DNA of 47,061 nt, taken from contig NZ_SLWS01000025.1 in the NCBI RefSeq assembly GCF_004345645.1, positions 1 to 47,061 of the forward strand. Reading direction: 5' to 3'. The notes under the pieces are model-generated. The model saw only the letters and a program-made list of their open reading frames with translations. It did not search any database and was not told where the DNA came from. The translations under genes and the position numbers were made by a program. Numbering within the stretch: position 1 is the stretch's first letter; each line of letters begins with the position of its first letter. This document shows positions 33,546 through 42,333 of this stretch, one piece after another. The stretch comes from Actinocrispum wychmicini (GTDB lineage: Bacteria; Actinomycetota; Actinomycetes; Mycobacteriales; Pseudonocardiaceae).

Positions 33546-35167
33546 CGCAGCCCCCATTTCTCCGTCAGTTTCTTGCCGATCCAGGTGGTGACCGGCAGCG
33601 ACGCGACCAACAACCCGAGACTCCACCACGCCGCCGGCCCGTGATTGGCCGCCGAGGACAGAAACCACAGGATGGACAGGAAGAACGCGATCATCCCGAC
33701 GCCGGAGAAGCCCTTGCCGAGCCGCCGGTACCGATCGACGTAGCTGATGGTCAACGGAACGACCGCCAGCACCATGGCCACGAACACGGTCACCCCCGTC
33801 GCCAGGCCAGACGACTGCGTGATGCCCACCACGGCCGCGACCAGCCCGAGGCACATGGCCAGGTTGAAGAACCAGGTGTACGGCGCGGTCGGCAGCGGCT
33901 GCGGCTGGCCGGTCTTCGCGGTGATCAGGTTGCGCCGCACGTAGTCGATATCCGCGCGCTGCTTGGGGGTGGTCGCCGTGTCGTCGAGCTTGCGGAGCAG
34001 TTCGAACGCCTCGTCGTAACGGTGGGCGTTGATCAGCTCGGTGGTCCGCTGCCACAGGCTGCCCTCGTCCTGCGGCACGGCGGCCGTCGGCCGTGGCGGG
34101 GGCACCGCGGACGTGGCCCGGGTGGTCCCCGCCGACCGGAAGTCGTCCAGGTTGCCCTGCATGATGTCGCGGTCGGACTGTTCCACCACGATGTCCAGCG
34201 CGTGCTCGTACAGCGCGATCTTCAGCTGCTGCTGGTCCAGGGTGAGCGGGTCGGTCATCGCGAACGCGCAGTTGTTGAGCGTGATGGCGATCTGGTTGCG
34301 CAGCGCGGACGACCGGCGGAACCGCTCGTGCGGGACCACGGCCTCCAGCACGTCCGCGGCGTCCGGTAACTCGTTGATCGCCCGCTGGGTGGCCTTCTCC
34401 ACCTCCTCCCGGTCGCGCAGCCCCTGGATCTCCTTGACCTGGGCGTCGATCCGTTCGTACGCGGGCGCCGCCGCGTGCGAACGGGCGTCGTCGATGATGT
34501 CCTCGTCGACGTCCCAGACGTCCAGCAGGTTGGCCAGGTCGGCCGACTCCGCCGTCCGGCGGACCAGCACGGCCTGTGGCTGGAGGAGCGCGCGGGGCAT
34601 GGTGGTGCGTAATCCGTCCAATGTGGACTCGTCGAGCCGGCGGTCGGACAGCGCGCCGATCCGGTACCGCACATGGTCCCAGAACGCGTCCTCGTCCAAC
34701 GCGTCGATCCACGCGTCCGCGGCGTCCGCCCACAGGTCGACCCGGTCACCCCGGCTGACCTCCTCGTCGGCCGCCTCCGCGTCCAGCGCCTTGGCGTGCT
34801 GTTCGACCGCGAGGTCGTGCAGCTCGTGCACCTCCGCCGGGCATTCGCACTTGCCGGGCTCGCCCCACCACCAGAACAGCTCGTCCACCAGGCGCCGGTC
34901 CGGCCGCTCCAGCTCGTCGAACGCCGCGCGCACGTCGTCCGCCTTCGGCGGCGTCGGCAACGGCAGCCGCTCGTCGTTCACCGTGGGGTCCTTGCCGAGG
35001 TCGATGATGCCCATGACCATCTGGCGTCGCTGGCGCACCTCACGCGCGCCCGCGCCGGTGGCCAGGCCCGTGACCCGGAACGGATTCGTCCGGTACACGT
35101 CCGGGCCGGCCATCTCCAGCAACAATTCCGCCGCGGCCCGGCCGCGGCCCACATCGCTCTCGGTCAC
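33542..35167 (-). CDS. Membrane protein of the Hsp70 operon, paralogue 2 (NPFRVTGL / FWWWGEPG family)
   Basis: 541 residues, paralogous to the following gene over the whole N-terminal region. YRTNPFRVTGL is at ~25-35, FWWWGEPGKCECP at 98-110 and HELHD at 114-118. The middle is helical, with a TPR-like stretch (LINAHRYDEAFELLRKL) before four membrane helices near the C-terminus (~420-535). It has an extra ~90 residues compared with paralogue 1, mainly a Pro-rich spacer and the TPR-like part. GTG start in a GTGA overlap with the kinase stop. Probably a membrane-bound Hsp70 recruiter or co-chaperone, which is inference. Confidence 0.65.
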   Translation of the reverse strand: MTESDVGRGRAAAELLLEMAGPDVYRTNPFRVTGLATGAGAREVRQRRQMVMGIIDLGKDPTVNDERLPLPTPPKADDVRAAFDELERPDRRLVDELFWWWGEPGKCECPAEVHELHDLAVEQHAKALDAEAADEEVSRGDRVDLWADAADAWIDALDEDAFWDHVRYRIGALSDRRLDESTLDGLRTTMPRALLQPQAVLVRRTAESADLANLLDVWDVDEDIIDDARSHAAAPAYERIDAQVKEIQGLRDREEVEKATQRAINELPDAADVLEAVVPHERFRRSSALRNQIAITLNNCAFAMTDPLTLDQQQLKIALYEHALDIVVEQSDRDIMQGNLDDFRSAGTTRATSAVPPPRPTAAVPQDEGSLWQRTTELINAHRYDEAFELLRKLDDTATTPKQRADIDYVRRNLITAKTGQPQPLPTAPYTWFFNLAMCLGLVAAVVGITQSSGLATGVTVFVAMVLAVVPLTISYVDRYRRLGKGFSGVGMIAFFLSILWFLSSAANHGPAAWWSLGLLVASLPVTTWIGKKLTEKWGLR

Positions 35168-36258
35168 ATCATCACCCCACGGCGCCACAGCGTGAGCAGG
35201 TGGACATAACGCGCCCGTACCGCGGGCGAAAGGGTCACCGCTTCCTCCATCACATCCGCCGCGTCCTGCAAGGTCGCCGCCGTCCTGGCCAGTTCCCGGG
35301 CCCGGCCGGCCATCTGCCAGGCCCGTTGTTCCCCCGATGGATTTCCCGACCGCGTGCCGCTGGACTTCGCCACCGGCGCCGCCTCGGGCTCCGCCTCGTT
35401 CTTGGTCGCCTCCAGCCGGGTCCGCAGCTGGTCGGCGAGCACCACCGCGTTCGGCGTCCGCTCGGTGGGATCGATCGCCAACGCGCGCAGCACGATCCGG
35501 TCCAGCTCCTCGTCGATGTTCTCGTTGAAGGAGCTCGGCGGCAGCGGCGCGTCCCGGTACATGTGCACCGAGAACGTGTGGAACGGGCTGCCGTCGTGGA
35601 ACGGGTGCTTGTTGGTCAACAGCCGGTAGGCGATGGTGCCCAACGACCACACGTCGCTCGCGCAGGAGTAGCCCTCCATGCGTTGGACTTCCGGCGCCAT
35701 GAACGCATACGTACCCTGTGCGCTCGCCAGCTGCGTCACCGGGTCGGCCCGTTTGGACAGGCCGAAGTCGCTCAGCCGCACGCGCATGCCCTTGTCGTCG
35801 TACCCGACGAGCACGTTGGCGAGCGTGAGGTCCCGGTGCAGGATCGGCGGCGACTGTTGGTGCGCGACCACCAGCGCGGCCGTGATCTGTTCGATGACCT
35901 GGACCGCGACAGGCAACGGCACGGGCGTGTCCTCGTGCACGCGGACGAGCCGTTGCAGGTTGCCGCCGGCGATGTACTCCATGGTGAAGTACCCGCGTCG
36001 GCCGTCGGCGGTCTCCAGGGTGTTCGCGTCGAACAATCTAACGATGTTAGGGTGACCGAGCGTGGACAGCAGGCGGGCCTCGTCGAGCATCGCGTTGGTC
36101 TCGTCCAGAGTGGCCACTCGCTTGAACAGTTTCATCGCCTGCCAGCCAAGAATCTTGTGCCGCACCCGGTGCACCTCCGCGTACGCCCCTTCGCCGAGCA
36201 GCCGGTCGACAACCAGCGTCTCGTTCACCCGCGTGCCGCTTGCTAGCAGTGCCATCAC
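35164..36258 (-). CDS. Soluble Ser/Thr protein kinase, first gene of the Hsp70 operon
   Basis: 364 residues. A complete Hanks-type kinase domain occupies ~12-285: Gly loop LGEGAYAEV, Lys43 in AMKLF, Glu60, HRD 141-143 with Asn148, DFG 164-166 and APE 188-190. The activation loop is short. After the domain a linker and a TPR-like helical tail (WQMAGRARELARTAATLQDA) end the protein; there is no membrane helix or PASTA domain. GTG 36258 or ATG 36255 can serve as start, with AGGGG upstream. The kinase leads the operon and may tune the Hsp70 machine by phosphorylation. Confidence 0.9.
   Translation of the reverse strand: MMALLASGTRVNETLVVDRLLGEGAYAEVHRVRHKILGWQAMKLFKRVATLDETNAMLDEARLLSTLGHPNIVRLFDANTLETADGRRGYFTMEYIAGGNLQRLVRVHEDTPVPLPVAVQVIEQITAALVVAHQQSPPILHRDLTLANVLVGYDDKGMRVRLSDFGLSKRADPVTQLASAQGTYAFMAPEVQRMEGYSCASDVWSLGTIAYRLLTNKHPFHDGSPFHTFSVHMYRDAPLPPSSFNENIDEELDRIVLRALAIDPTERTPNAVVLADQLRTRLEATKNEAEPEAAPVAKSSGTRSGNPSGEQRAWQMAGRARELARTAATLQDAADVMEEAVTLSPAVRARYVHLLTLWRRGVMM
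36038..36050. promoter_or_regulatory. 13 bp palindrome inside the kinase gene
   Basis: CTAAC-GAT-GTTAG matches the core of the palindrome at 24986-25006 and again imposes rare codons (GTT AGA) on a conserved kinase segment (HPNIVRLFD). It may be a regulator site or a roadblock; function is not shown. Confidence 0.4.
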
Positions 36259-36443
36259 CCAGTTCCCCTTCGGAAGTCACCTGCGAGCGCCACGGTCCTG
36301 AGCGTATCGATCGCATGACTTAAGACTCATGGGAACGAGTTGGAAACTAAATGCCATTTGACCTTCGCGAGACACCCGCAATATGTACCCGATGGTCGTG
36401 GGGACTCCTCCCACCGGGCGGGCTGTCGCGATTTCCACCTACG

Positions 36444-37748
36444 TCACAGCACGGCCGACGGGGCCAACGGAGGCGGTGTCACCGGGCTCATCGCCACATG
36501 GCCGACATGGTTGCGCCAGGCGTCCCTGCCCGCGCCGCGAAGCACTTCGACCGCGTGATCGACGAAGCCCTCGCCGTCGAGCCGCCCGGCGAGCACGGCA
36601 CTGCACCGCGCCAGGTCGTCGGCCGGCATGTCCACCGGGGCACCGCCGAGATATCCGTCCGCTCCCCGGACGCACACGCCGAGCCCGGTCAGCATCGCGT
36701 CGAGCCGTTCGTCGAAGCGCCGCCGGAAATCCGCGTCGGCGCGGAGTGTGCCGACAGTGTGGGCGTTGGCGAGGTTCTCCAGGTTGTCGTCGTGCAGGGC
36801 GTACCACGGCGCCAGCTCGATCGGCCGGGCGTTCTCGACGCTGACCGCGAACTCCCGCGCCACCAGCTGGTCGGCTTCCTTGCGGTACACGGTGTAACGG
36901 GAGGCGGCCGAGTCCGTCCAGTTGCTGCCGCAGACGAACAGCCCGCCCGGCCGCAGCAGGCCCGTCACCCAGTCCAGGGCGCGCCGCCGGAACGGGTGGT
37001 CGAAGTACATGAACACGTTCATGCAGCGGACCACGTCGGCCCCGCCCGGCAGCTCGAACTCGCCGATGCCACCCGGGACGAGCTCCAGGTTGCCGGTTTC
37101 GTAACGCCGCATCGGATCACGGACCAGCGTGCCGTGCTCGTCGCCGACCTCGTTCGCGGTGGACAGCCGAGGCAGCAGCCGGTCCAGCAGGCCGCGGAAC
37201 CGGGCGCGGGTGCCGGCCGGGTCGGGGTCGAAGTTCCCGGACTGGTAATACCGCAGCCGGTGGTCGTCGTCAAAGCAGGCGTAGGCGCCGTCGGCGTCCA
37301 GCACCAGATAGCGGCCGAACGCGGGATCCACGCCGACCACCCGCCAGTCGCCCAGTCGTCGCGCGGTGTCCATCGTGGTGAACGGCGGGAAGCCACAGCC
37401 GAGGTCCACGAACACCCCGGTGCCCGTGGGCCGGTGCCACGGATTGCCGGCGACGTACTCGTCCAGCTTGCGGTGCCGGCCGGCCATGGTGACCGGCGGG
37501 ACCAGACCGGACCACGCGCTGGGCACCGTCCGCGGCACGCTGAACCCGATCATCCACGCGGTCAGCAGGCTCAGATCAGCCGGATCCTGCCGCGCCACCC
37601 GCATCAGCCGGAACGCCCGGTCCGCCAACGCCTGAGCGTCCGCCGAAGCCTCGGCCAACCCACGCAGTTCCGCGACGACAGCGCGCGAAAGACGCCGGTC
37701 GAAGTACGCGGCGTTCCACCGGTCGACGATCCCCTCCACCCCAGGCAC
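36444..37748 (-). CDS. SAM-dependent class I methyltransferase
   Basis: 434 residues. The SAM loop is VFVDLGCGFPPFTTMDTA near residues 111-128, the acidic ribose-binding turn is VVGVDPAF, and the post-core strand region is GADVVRCMNVFMYFDH with LRPGGLFVCGSNWTD, like enzymes acting on small molecules or proteins. The N-terminal ~100 residues are helical and probably cap the active site. The acceptor is unknown. GTG start with GGTGGGGG upstream. It stands alone between the kinase operon and the clpP pair, and about 185 bases with no recognised gene lie between it and the kinase start. Confidence 0.78.
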   Translation of the reverse strand: MPGVEGIVDRWNAAYFDRRLSRAVVAELRGLAEASADAQALADRAFRLMRVARQDPADLSLLTAWMIGFSVPRTVPSAWSGLVPPVTMAGRHRKLDEYVAGNPWHRPTGTGVFVDLGCGFPPFTTMDTARRLGDWRVVGVDPAFGRYLVLDADGAYACFDDDHRLRYYQSGNFDPDPAGTRARFRGLLDRLLPRLSTANEVGDEHGTLVRDPMRRYETGNLELVPGGIGEFELPGGADVVRCMNVFMYFDHPFRRRALDWVTGLLRPGGLFVCGSNWTDSAASRYTVYRKEADQLVAREFAVSVENARPIELAPWYALHDDNLENLANAHTVGTLRADADFRRRFDERLDAMLTGLGVCVRGADGYLGGAPVDMPADDLARCSAVLAGRLDGEGFVDHAVEVLRGAGRDAWRNHVGHVAMSPVTPPPLAPSAVL

Positions 37749-37773
37749 ACCCCCACCATGCCAGAGCGGCCGC

Positions 37774-38097
37774 TTACCCGCCCTCGGTCTTGTCCTGGAT
37801 CAGGACGCGTTCGGTCCGGCGTTGGGCGTCCAGCAGGAGCATCGCGCGGGTGAGGGTCGGCGCGTAGATCTCCTTCTCGCCTCGGTCGACCATGGCCTCC
37901 AGGGCCTTGACGAGTTCGCGCGCGGCGGAGACAAGGGCTTGGGCCGCGTGCGTGACCGCGATCGTGGGAATCCGGCCGGGTTCGTGGGCCGGATTGAGCC
38001 GGCCCATCAGGTCGACCGCGCGCAGGTAGTGGTGGACCAGGTCCTGCTCGGCCCGGGTCATGCCGGGCAGGGGTGCGTCTTTGTCCATGTCCACCAT
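37774..38097 (-). CDS. Small helical protein co-transcribed with clpP
   Basis: 107 residues, soluble and mostly helical, with no recognised domain. The N-terminus GMTRAEQDLVHHYLRAVDLM and AAQALVSAARELVKALEAMV suggest a helical bundle. It starts 16 bases after the clpP stop on the same strand, so it is probably in the same transcript. A role as ClpP accessory or adaptor is only a guess from position. The last codons overlap a 10 bp palindrome (AGCGGCCGCT, 37765-37774). Confidence 0.6.
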   Translation of the reverse strand: MVDMDKDAPLPGMTRAEQDLVHHYLRAVDLMGRLNPAHEPGRIPTIAVTHAAQALVSAARELVKALEAMVDRGEKEIYAPTLTRAMLLLDAQRRTERVLIQDKTEGG

Positions 38098-38113
38098 GGT
38101 TGGTTCAGTCGGT

Positions 38114-38725
38114 TCAGGGCTGCGCCGACAGCTTCCGGTACGGCATCACCTCGTCGGCGATACCGTACTCGACCGTCTCCTTGGCTGGCAGGATCAGGTT
38201 GCGCTCGACGTCCTGGTGGACCTGCTCCGGGGTCCGCCCGGTGTGCCGGGCCAGGGTCCGCTCCATCAGCGTACGCATCCGCTGGATCTCGGCCGACTGG
38301 ATCTCCAGGTCGGTGACCTGGCCGGACGCGCCCTCGATGGACGGCTGGTGGATCAGGGTGGTGGAGTTCGGCAGCACGAACCGCTTGCCCGGGGAGCCGG
38401 CGGCGAGGATCAGGGCGGCGGCCGACGCGGCCATGCCGAGGCACACGGTCTGGATGTCCGGGCTGACGTACTGCATGGTGTCGTAGATCGCGGTCATCGA
38501 GGTGAACGAGCCGCCGGGCGAGTTGATGTACATGACGATGTCGCGCTCGGGGTTGTCGGCTTCGAGGTAGATGAGCTGCGCCATCACGTCGTTGGCGGAG
38601 GCGTCGTCGATCTGCACGCCGAGGAACACGATTCGTTCCTCGAACAACTTGTTGTACGGGTTGGACTCCTTCACGCCGTAGCTCGTTCGCTCCACGAAAC
38701 TCGGCAGCACGTAACGGGATTTCAT
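38114..38725 (-). CDS. clpP: ATP-dependent Clp protease proteolytic subunit
   Basis: 203 residues, ClpP serine peptidase. The catalytic triad is intact: Ser101 in GMAASAAALIL, His126 in LIHQPS and Asp172 in HQDVERN. INSPGG and the N-terminal RIVFLG strand are present. It assembles into tetradecameric rings and needs ClpX or ClpC, which are not here. It is a solitary copy, not a clpP1-clpP2 pair, so it is probably an accessory paralogue for stress conditions. ATG start with GAGGAG upstream. The intergenic region to the LuxR gene contains GTTCGCCGG, also seen upstream of the LuxR gene. Confidence 0.93.
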   Translation of the reverse strand: MKSRYVLPSFVERTSYGVKESNPYNKLFEERIVFLGVQIDDASANDVMAQLIYLEADNPERDIVMYINSPGGSFTSMTAIYDTMQYVSPDIQTVCLGMAASAAALILAAGSPGKRFVLPNSTTLIHQPSIEGASGQVTDLEIQSAEIQRMRTLMERTLARHTGRTPEQVHQDVERNLILPAKETVEYGIADEVMPYRKLSAQP

Positions 38726-38819
38726 CGCCCCGCTCCTCTCCGTGTCGGTCCACGGTAGCGTGGCCGGCGGCCGGCGGGCAGCCCTGTTCGCCGGCGGCTG
38801 ACTTCCCCTAGGTGTCCAC

Positions 38820-41177
38820 TTAGGACCGCCGAGGCAGTTCCGGCGCCGGGTGTAGGGCGATCGCGCGCAGCTGGGTGAGCATCTCGCTGCGGTTCGTGGC
38901 GCCGAGACGCTGGCGGATGCGGGCGACATGGTGCTCGACGGTCTTCGCGGAGATGAAGAGCTTGTCGCCGACCTGTTTGTACGTCATCCCTTGCAGGATC
39001 AGGTCGGCGACCTCCTGTTCGCGTTCGCTCAGCGGACAGGGCAGGTCGGACGCGGGTGGCTGGCGGACCGGCCGGCGGCGGGTCTGGTGCTGCCGGGCCT
39101 GCAGGCCGCGGGCGCGGTCGAGCAGGCTGACCATGGCCTTGCGGTCCGATGTGCGGATGGCCGCCTCGCTGGCCAGCCGCGCGCTGTCCCACCACAGGCC
39201 GGCTTCGAGCAACGCGCCGGTCGCGGCCTGGACCTGGTCCGGGTCGACCCGGGCGGTGGTGACGTCGAGCCAGCACGTCGCCGCCTGGGTCAGCGCCGAA
39301 CCGTAGGACGTGTGGTTGGCGGCGAGGACCGCGATGTGGCCGCGGGCCGCGTCCAGGTTCTCGGCGATCAGGGCCGCGTGCACGCCGGCCCAGTGCAGCG
39401 GGGTCGCCCACAGTGGCGGATCGCCGAGGCGGTGCAGAATCGCGAGCGCGTCGCCGGGCGCCGTACCGAGGCTGGCCGTGTCCCGCAGCCGGGCCGACGC
39501 GACCACGAACTCGGCGAGCGGCAGGATCGTGAACAGGTCGACCGGATGCCGCACCAGGCACTCGCCGACCTGCTGCCACGCGCGGCGCAACGCCGGGGTG
39601 TCGCCGGACCGCCGGGCGAGGCCGATCTCCAGTGCCACAAGGAAAAGCCGGTCTCTTGGCTCGTGCGCGCCGAGCCCGTCGACCAGCTCGCCCGCCTCTT
39701 CGAGCCGGCCATTACACATGTTGATCCACGCCCGCAGCAACGTGTGCCGGGTGCGCATGACAGCACCGCCCATCGAGCCCGCACTGTCCAAAACGGACTC
39801 GGCAACACCAGTCGCGCCACAGTGCAACGCGACGAGCGCGGCCAGCGCCGCCGGGCTGTCGGGCAACAGCGCGTCCCGGCCGGCGGGCTCCAGCAACGCG
39901 GAAGACCTGACGAGCAACGACAACGCCGTCACCTGACTGCCCGACACCGACAGTCGCACTCCTTCGGCCATCAGCGCGGCGGCGCCGTCCAGCAACGTCG
40001 GCGGTCCGTCGGCGTGTGTCACGGACGTCGCCGTCAGGTCTCCGACGGCGATGGACGCGATCGACGCGAGGGCCTTGTCACCCGCCCATCCGTACAGTTC
40101 CGCGCTGCGCGCCCACTGGCCGCGATGTGCCAGTGCGGCCGCCGCGACCCGTGCCGCGGACGCGTCGCCTGCCCCGACGGCTTGGTCGGCGAGGCGCAAG
40201 GCGGTGTCCAGGTCGCCGGACAACGCGGCAGCGCGCGCCCAGTCCGCGACGACCGACCTCAGCGGACGGCCCGCGGACACGGCCGCGCCGAACAGTTCGG
40301 CCGCCGCCGCCGGGTCGTCGCCGACGACCTCACGGGCAGCCATGTCGAGCACTGTGGCGACGGTCGGTCCGGTGGCACCGCTGCCGAGGAGGAACCGGGC
40401 GAACGGCAGGATCGGCTCGGTGCCGTCCAGCCGCAGTTCGGCGAGCCGTTGCAGGACACCGAGATACAGCTCGGCGGGCACGAACTCGGCGACGGCCCGC
40501 GCGCACAACGGCAGCAATGTCCCGTCCTGGCTCAGGAAACCGGTCGCCCGCGCGGCGCGCATCACCTCGGCCACACCGTCGCTGTCCCGGCCGAGGAGAT
40601 CGCCGAGCAGGTCGATCCGCAGCCCGGCGCCGGCGTGCACGGCCACCAGATAACGCAGCACGTCCCGATCAAGCGACTCCAGGTCGAACCGCAGCGACCG
40701 GGCCGCCGCCTCGCCGTCCCGGGCCACCCGCGCGACCCACCGCGGCACTCCCCCGGTCAGGCCGTGCACGGCTTCGGCGCCCTCGCCGAGCAGCCGCTTG
40801 ACCGAGATGACGTCCCACGGACCCAGCTGGCTTCGGTCCAGGACGAGCATGAGATCCGTCAGCTCCGCGGGCCACGGCCATGGCCTGCACGCCACGACCA
40901 TGCGGGCGCAATGACTGTCCCGCAGGCGGGCCAGTTGCGCTCCGGTCAGCAGGTGGGCGTTGTCGACGAGGGTCACGGCGCCGCTCGCCGGCTCGCCCGT
41001 GACCGTGTCGACACCCGCGTCCTGGTAGGCGTTCGCGATCTCGCGCAGCAGGGTCGACTTGCCGTAGCCGCCGGGGGCGACGATGGCCAGCCGGAGCGGC
41101 GCCGCCGGGTCGGCGGTGATCGCGGTGAGCAGTCTTCTGGTCTGATCGGTCAGCAGCGGACCCGCGGATGGGCGCAT
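38820..41177 (-). CDS. LuxR-type regulator with N-terminal P-loop ATPase (IniR-like)
   Basis: 785 residues. Residues 34-42 carry Walker A APGGYGKST, and VTLVDNAHLL resembles a Walker B. A long helical TPR-like middle region follows. A LuxR helix-turn-helix ends the protein: LSEREQEVADLILQGMTYKQ, then SAKTVEHHVARIRQRLGATN. Size and layout fit MalT-like ATP-dependent activators. Position next to iniC-iniA-iniB matches IniR of mycobacteria (Rv0339c), which controls iniBAC; the assignment is by analogy. ATG 41177 has GAGAGGGG upstream. An inverted repeat at 41205-41229 lies just before the start. Confidence 0.82.
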   Translation of the reverse strand: MRPSAGPLLTDQTRRLLTAITADPAAPLRLAIVAPGGYGKSTLLREIANAYQDAGVDTVTGEPASGAVTLVDNAHLLTGAQLARLRDSHCARMVVACRPWPWPAELTDLMLVLDRSQLGPWDVISVKRLLGEGAEAVHGLTGGVPRWVARVARDGEAAARSLRFDLESLDRDVLRYLVAVHAGAGLRIDLLGDLLGRDSDGVAEVMRAARATGFLSQDGTLLPLCARAVAEFVPAELYLGVLQRLAELRLDGTEPILPFARFLLGSGATGPTVATVLDMAAREVVGDDPAAAAELFGAAVSAGRPLRSVVADWARAAALSGDLDTALRLADQAVGAGDASAARVAAAALAHRGQWARSAELYGWAGDKALASIASIAVGDLTATSVTHADGPPTLLDGAAALMAEGVRLSVSGSQVTALSLLVRSSALLEPAGRDALLPDSPAALAALVALHCGATGVAESVLDSAGSMGGAVMRTRHTLLRAWINMCNGRLEEAGELVDGLGAHEPRDRLFLVALEIGLARRSGDTPALRRAWQQVGECLVRHPVDLFTILPLAEFVVASARLRDTASLGTAPGDALAILHRLGDPPLWATPLHWAGVHAALIAENLDAARGHIAVLAANHTSYGSALTQAATCWLDVTTARVDPDQVQAATGALLEAGLWWDSARLASEAAIRTSDRKAMVSLLDRARGLQARQHQTRRRPVRQPPASDLPCPLSEREQEVADLILQGMTYKQVGDKLFISAKTVEHHVARIRQRLGATNRSEMLTQLRAIALHPAPELPRRS

Positions 41178-41204
41178 TTCCGGCCCCTCTCGGCAGAACA
41201 CTTC

Positions 41205-41229
41205 GGTTCACCGGGCATTCCGGCGAACC
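41205..41229. promoter_or_regulatory. Inverted repeat upstream of the LuxR regulator gene
   Basis: GGTTCACCGG-N5-CCGGCGAACC, one mismatch in 10, 28 bases before the start codon. It could be an operator or a leader hairpin. The half-site GTTCGCCGG recurs upstream of clpP at 38785-38793. Confidence 0.45.
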
Positions 41230-41325
41230 GTGAAGTTGTTTCAGCAAGAAGGGCGGCCACCCTGTGGGCAGGTTTTTTCTACCCGATGACCCGATCGCAC
41301 GCCATACCCGGATGCCCGATCGTGA

Positions 41326-42333
41326 TCAGGCGATTTCCGTCAACAGACCTTCGCATGTCCGGACAACGACCCGAGCGGCCGCCACGCACTGCCGGTTCGA
41401 CAACGGATTTTCCGCCAGCCGCCGCCACCGCACCAGCGCGGCCAGTGCCGCCTGACGGGGGTCGGCGGCGTCGCCCAGCCCAAGTCTGCTGGTCACGGCC
41501 GCGCCGTGGCCGCCGAGCAGCCGCTGCGCCTGGGCCGCCAACTCCGCCGGCATGGCGATCCGACCTTCGCGCAAACTGTCGAGGACACGTATCTCCGCGA
41601 ATTCGTGCGCGCCCGCCCGCAGCCGTTCCACTTCGGCCCGCAACGGCCCCAGGTGTTCCAGGGCATTGAGCGCGGACCGGGCTTTCAGAAGACGGGTACG
41701 GGACTGGAACTGGATCCTGATTTGTTCCCGAAGATCGTCGATTCCGCTGCGCCGGGACAGCTCGCCAGCCAGTTTTTCCGGGGTGTCGAATCCCTGGCGC
41801 AGCAGGGTCACCGCCAACCGGAGACCGAACATGCCGAATCGTTCGACCAGGCCGTGGTCGGCCACCCGGTCGGCGGACATCAGCCGGGCGTCCACCTCGA
41901 CGCGGGGCATGCCGGCCAGTGCCGTGAGCGTCGCGAAATCCGCCTCGCGCATGGTGTTGGCTGTGCTCGCGAGCAACGCCGCGACCGGGATCACGGTCTC
42001 CGGGTAGACCCGGGCGACCTGCCGGGCGGAGGTCATGGCGTCGAGCCGGCCGCCGGTGATCTCGTCCGCTCTGGCCAGCACGAGGACCGCCGGCTGCTCG
42101 CGCACGGTCCGCCGGTAGTGGCCGCACCGGAAGAGGTGGATGACCGCGTCGGGCTCGCCGGTCACGAGGTGGATGTCCGCCAGCGCCACCCGCAGTGTCC
42201 TCTTGCCCGCCTTCGGCGGTCCGGTGACGGCGATCCGCAGGGGCTCGTCCAGCCGGGCCCAGTGTCGCGCCGCCTCCGGATACACCTTCCGGGTCCGCCA
42301 CAGCAGGTCGGTCACGTCGTCAGTGAGGCTCAT
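41326..42333 (-). CDS. iniC: IniC-like dynamin-related protein with a shortened G domain
   Basis: 335 residues, against ~490 for mycobacterial IniC. EPLRIAVTG, then PPKAGKRTL aligns with the IniC P-loop, but the Ser/Thr after GK is Arg (GKRT). The chain then goes directly to VLARADEITGGRLDAMTSA, the G4 region, 41 residues later, so the switch regions and DTPG (G2, G3) are missing. The rest (ERFGMFGLRLAVTLLRQGFD, SRLGL) is IniC-like. It probably cannot hydrolyse GTP and may act as a scaffold. ATG start in an ATGA overlap with iniA. Confidence 0.82.
   Translation of the reverse strand: MSLTDDVTDLLWRTRKVYPEAARHWARLDEPLRIAVTGPPKAGKRTLRVALADIHLVTGEPDAVIHLFRCGHYRRTVREQPAVLVLARADEITGGRLDAMTSARQVARVYPETVIPVAALLASTANTMREADFATLTALAGMPRVEVDARLMSADRVADHGLVERFGMFGLRLAVTLLRQGFDTPEKLAGELSRRSGIDDLREQIRIQFQSRTRLLKARSALNALEHLGPLRAEVERLRAGAHEFAEIRVLDSLREGRIAMPAELAAQAQRLLGGHGAAVTSRLGLGDAADPRQAALAALVRWRRLAENPLSNRQCVAAARVVVRTCEGLLTEIA

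Noticed and set aside
41259..41280. Short stem followed by TTTTTT as a terminator
   Set aside because: The T-run is on the plus strand, while all nearby genes run on the minus strand; the stem is only 4 bp.
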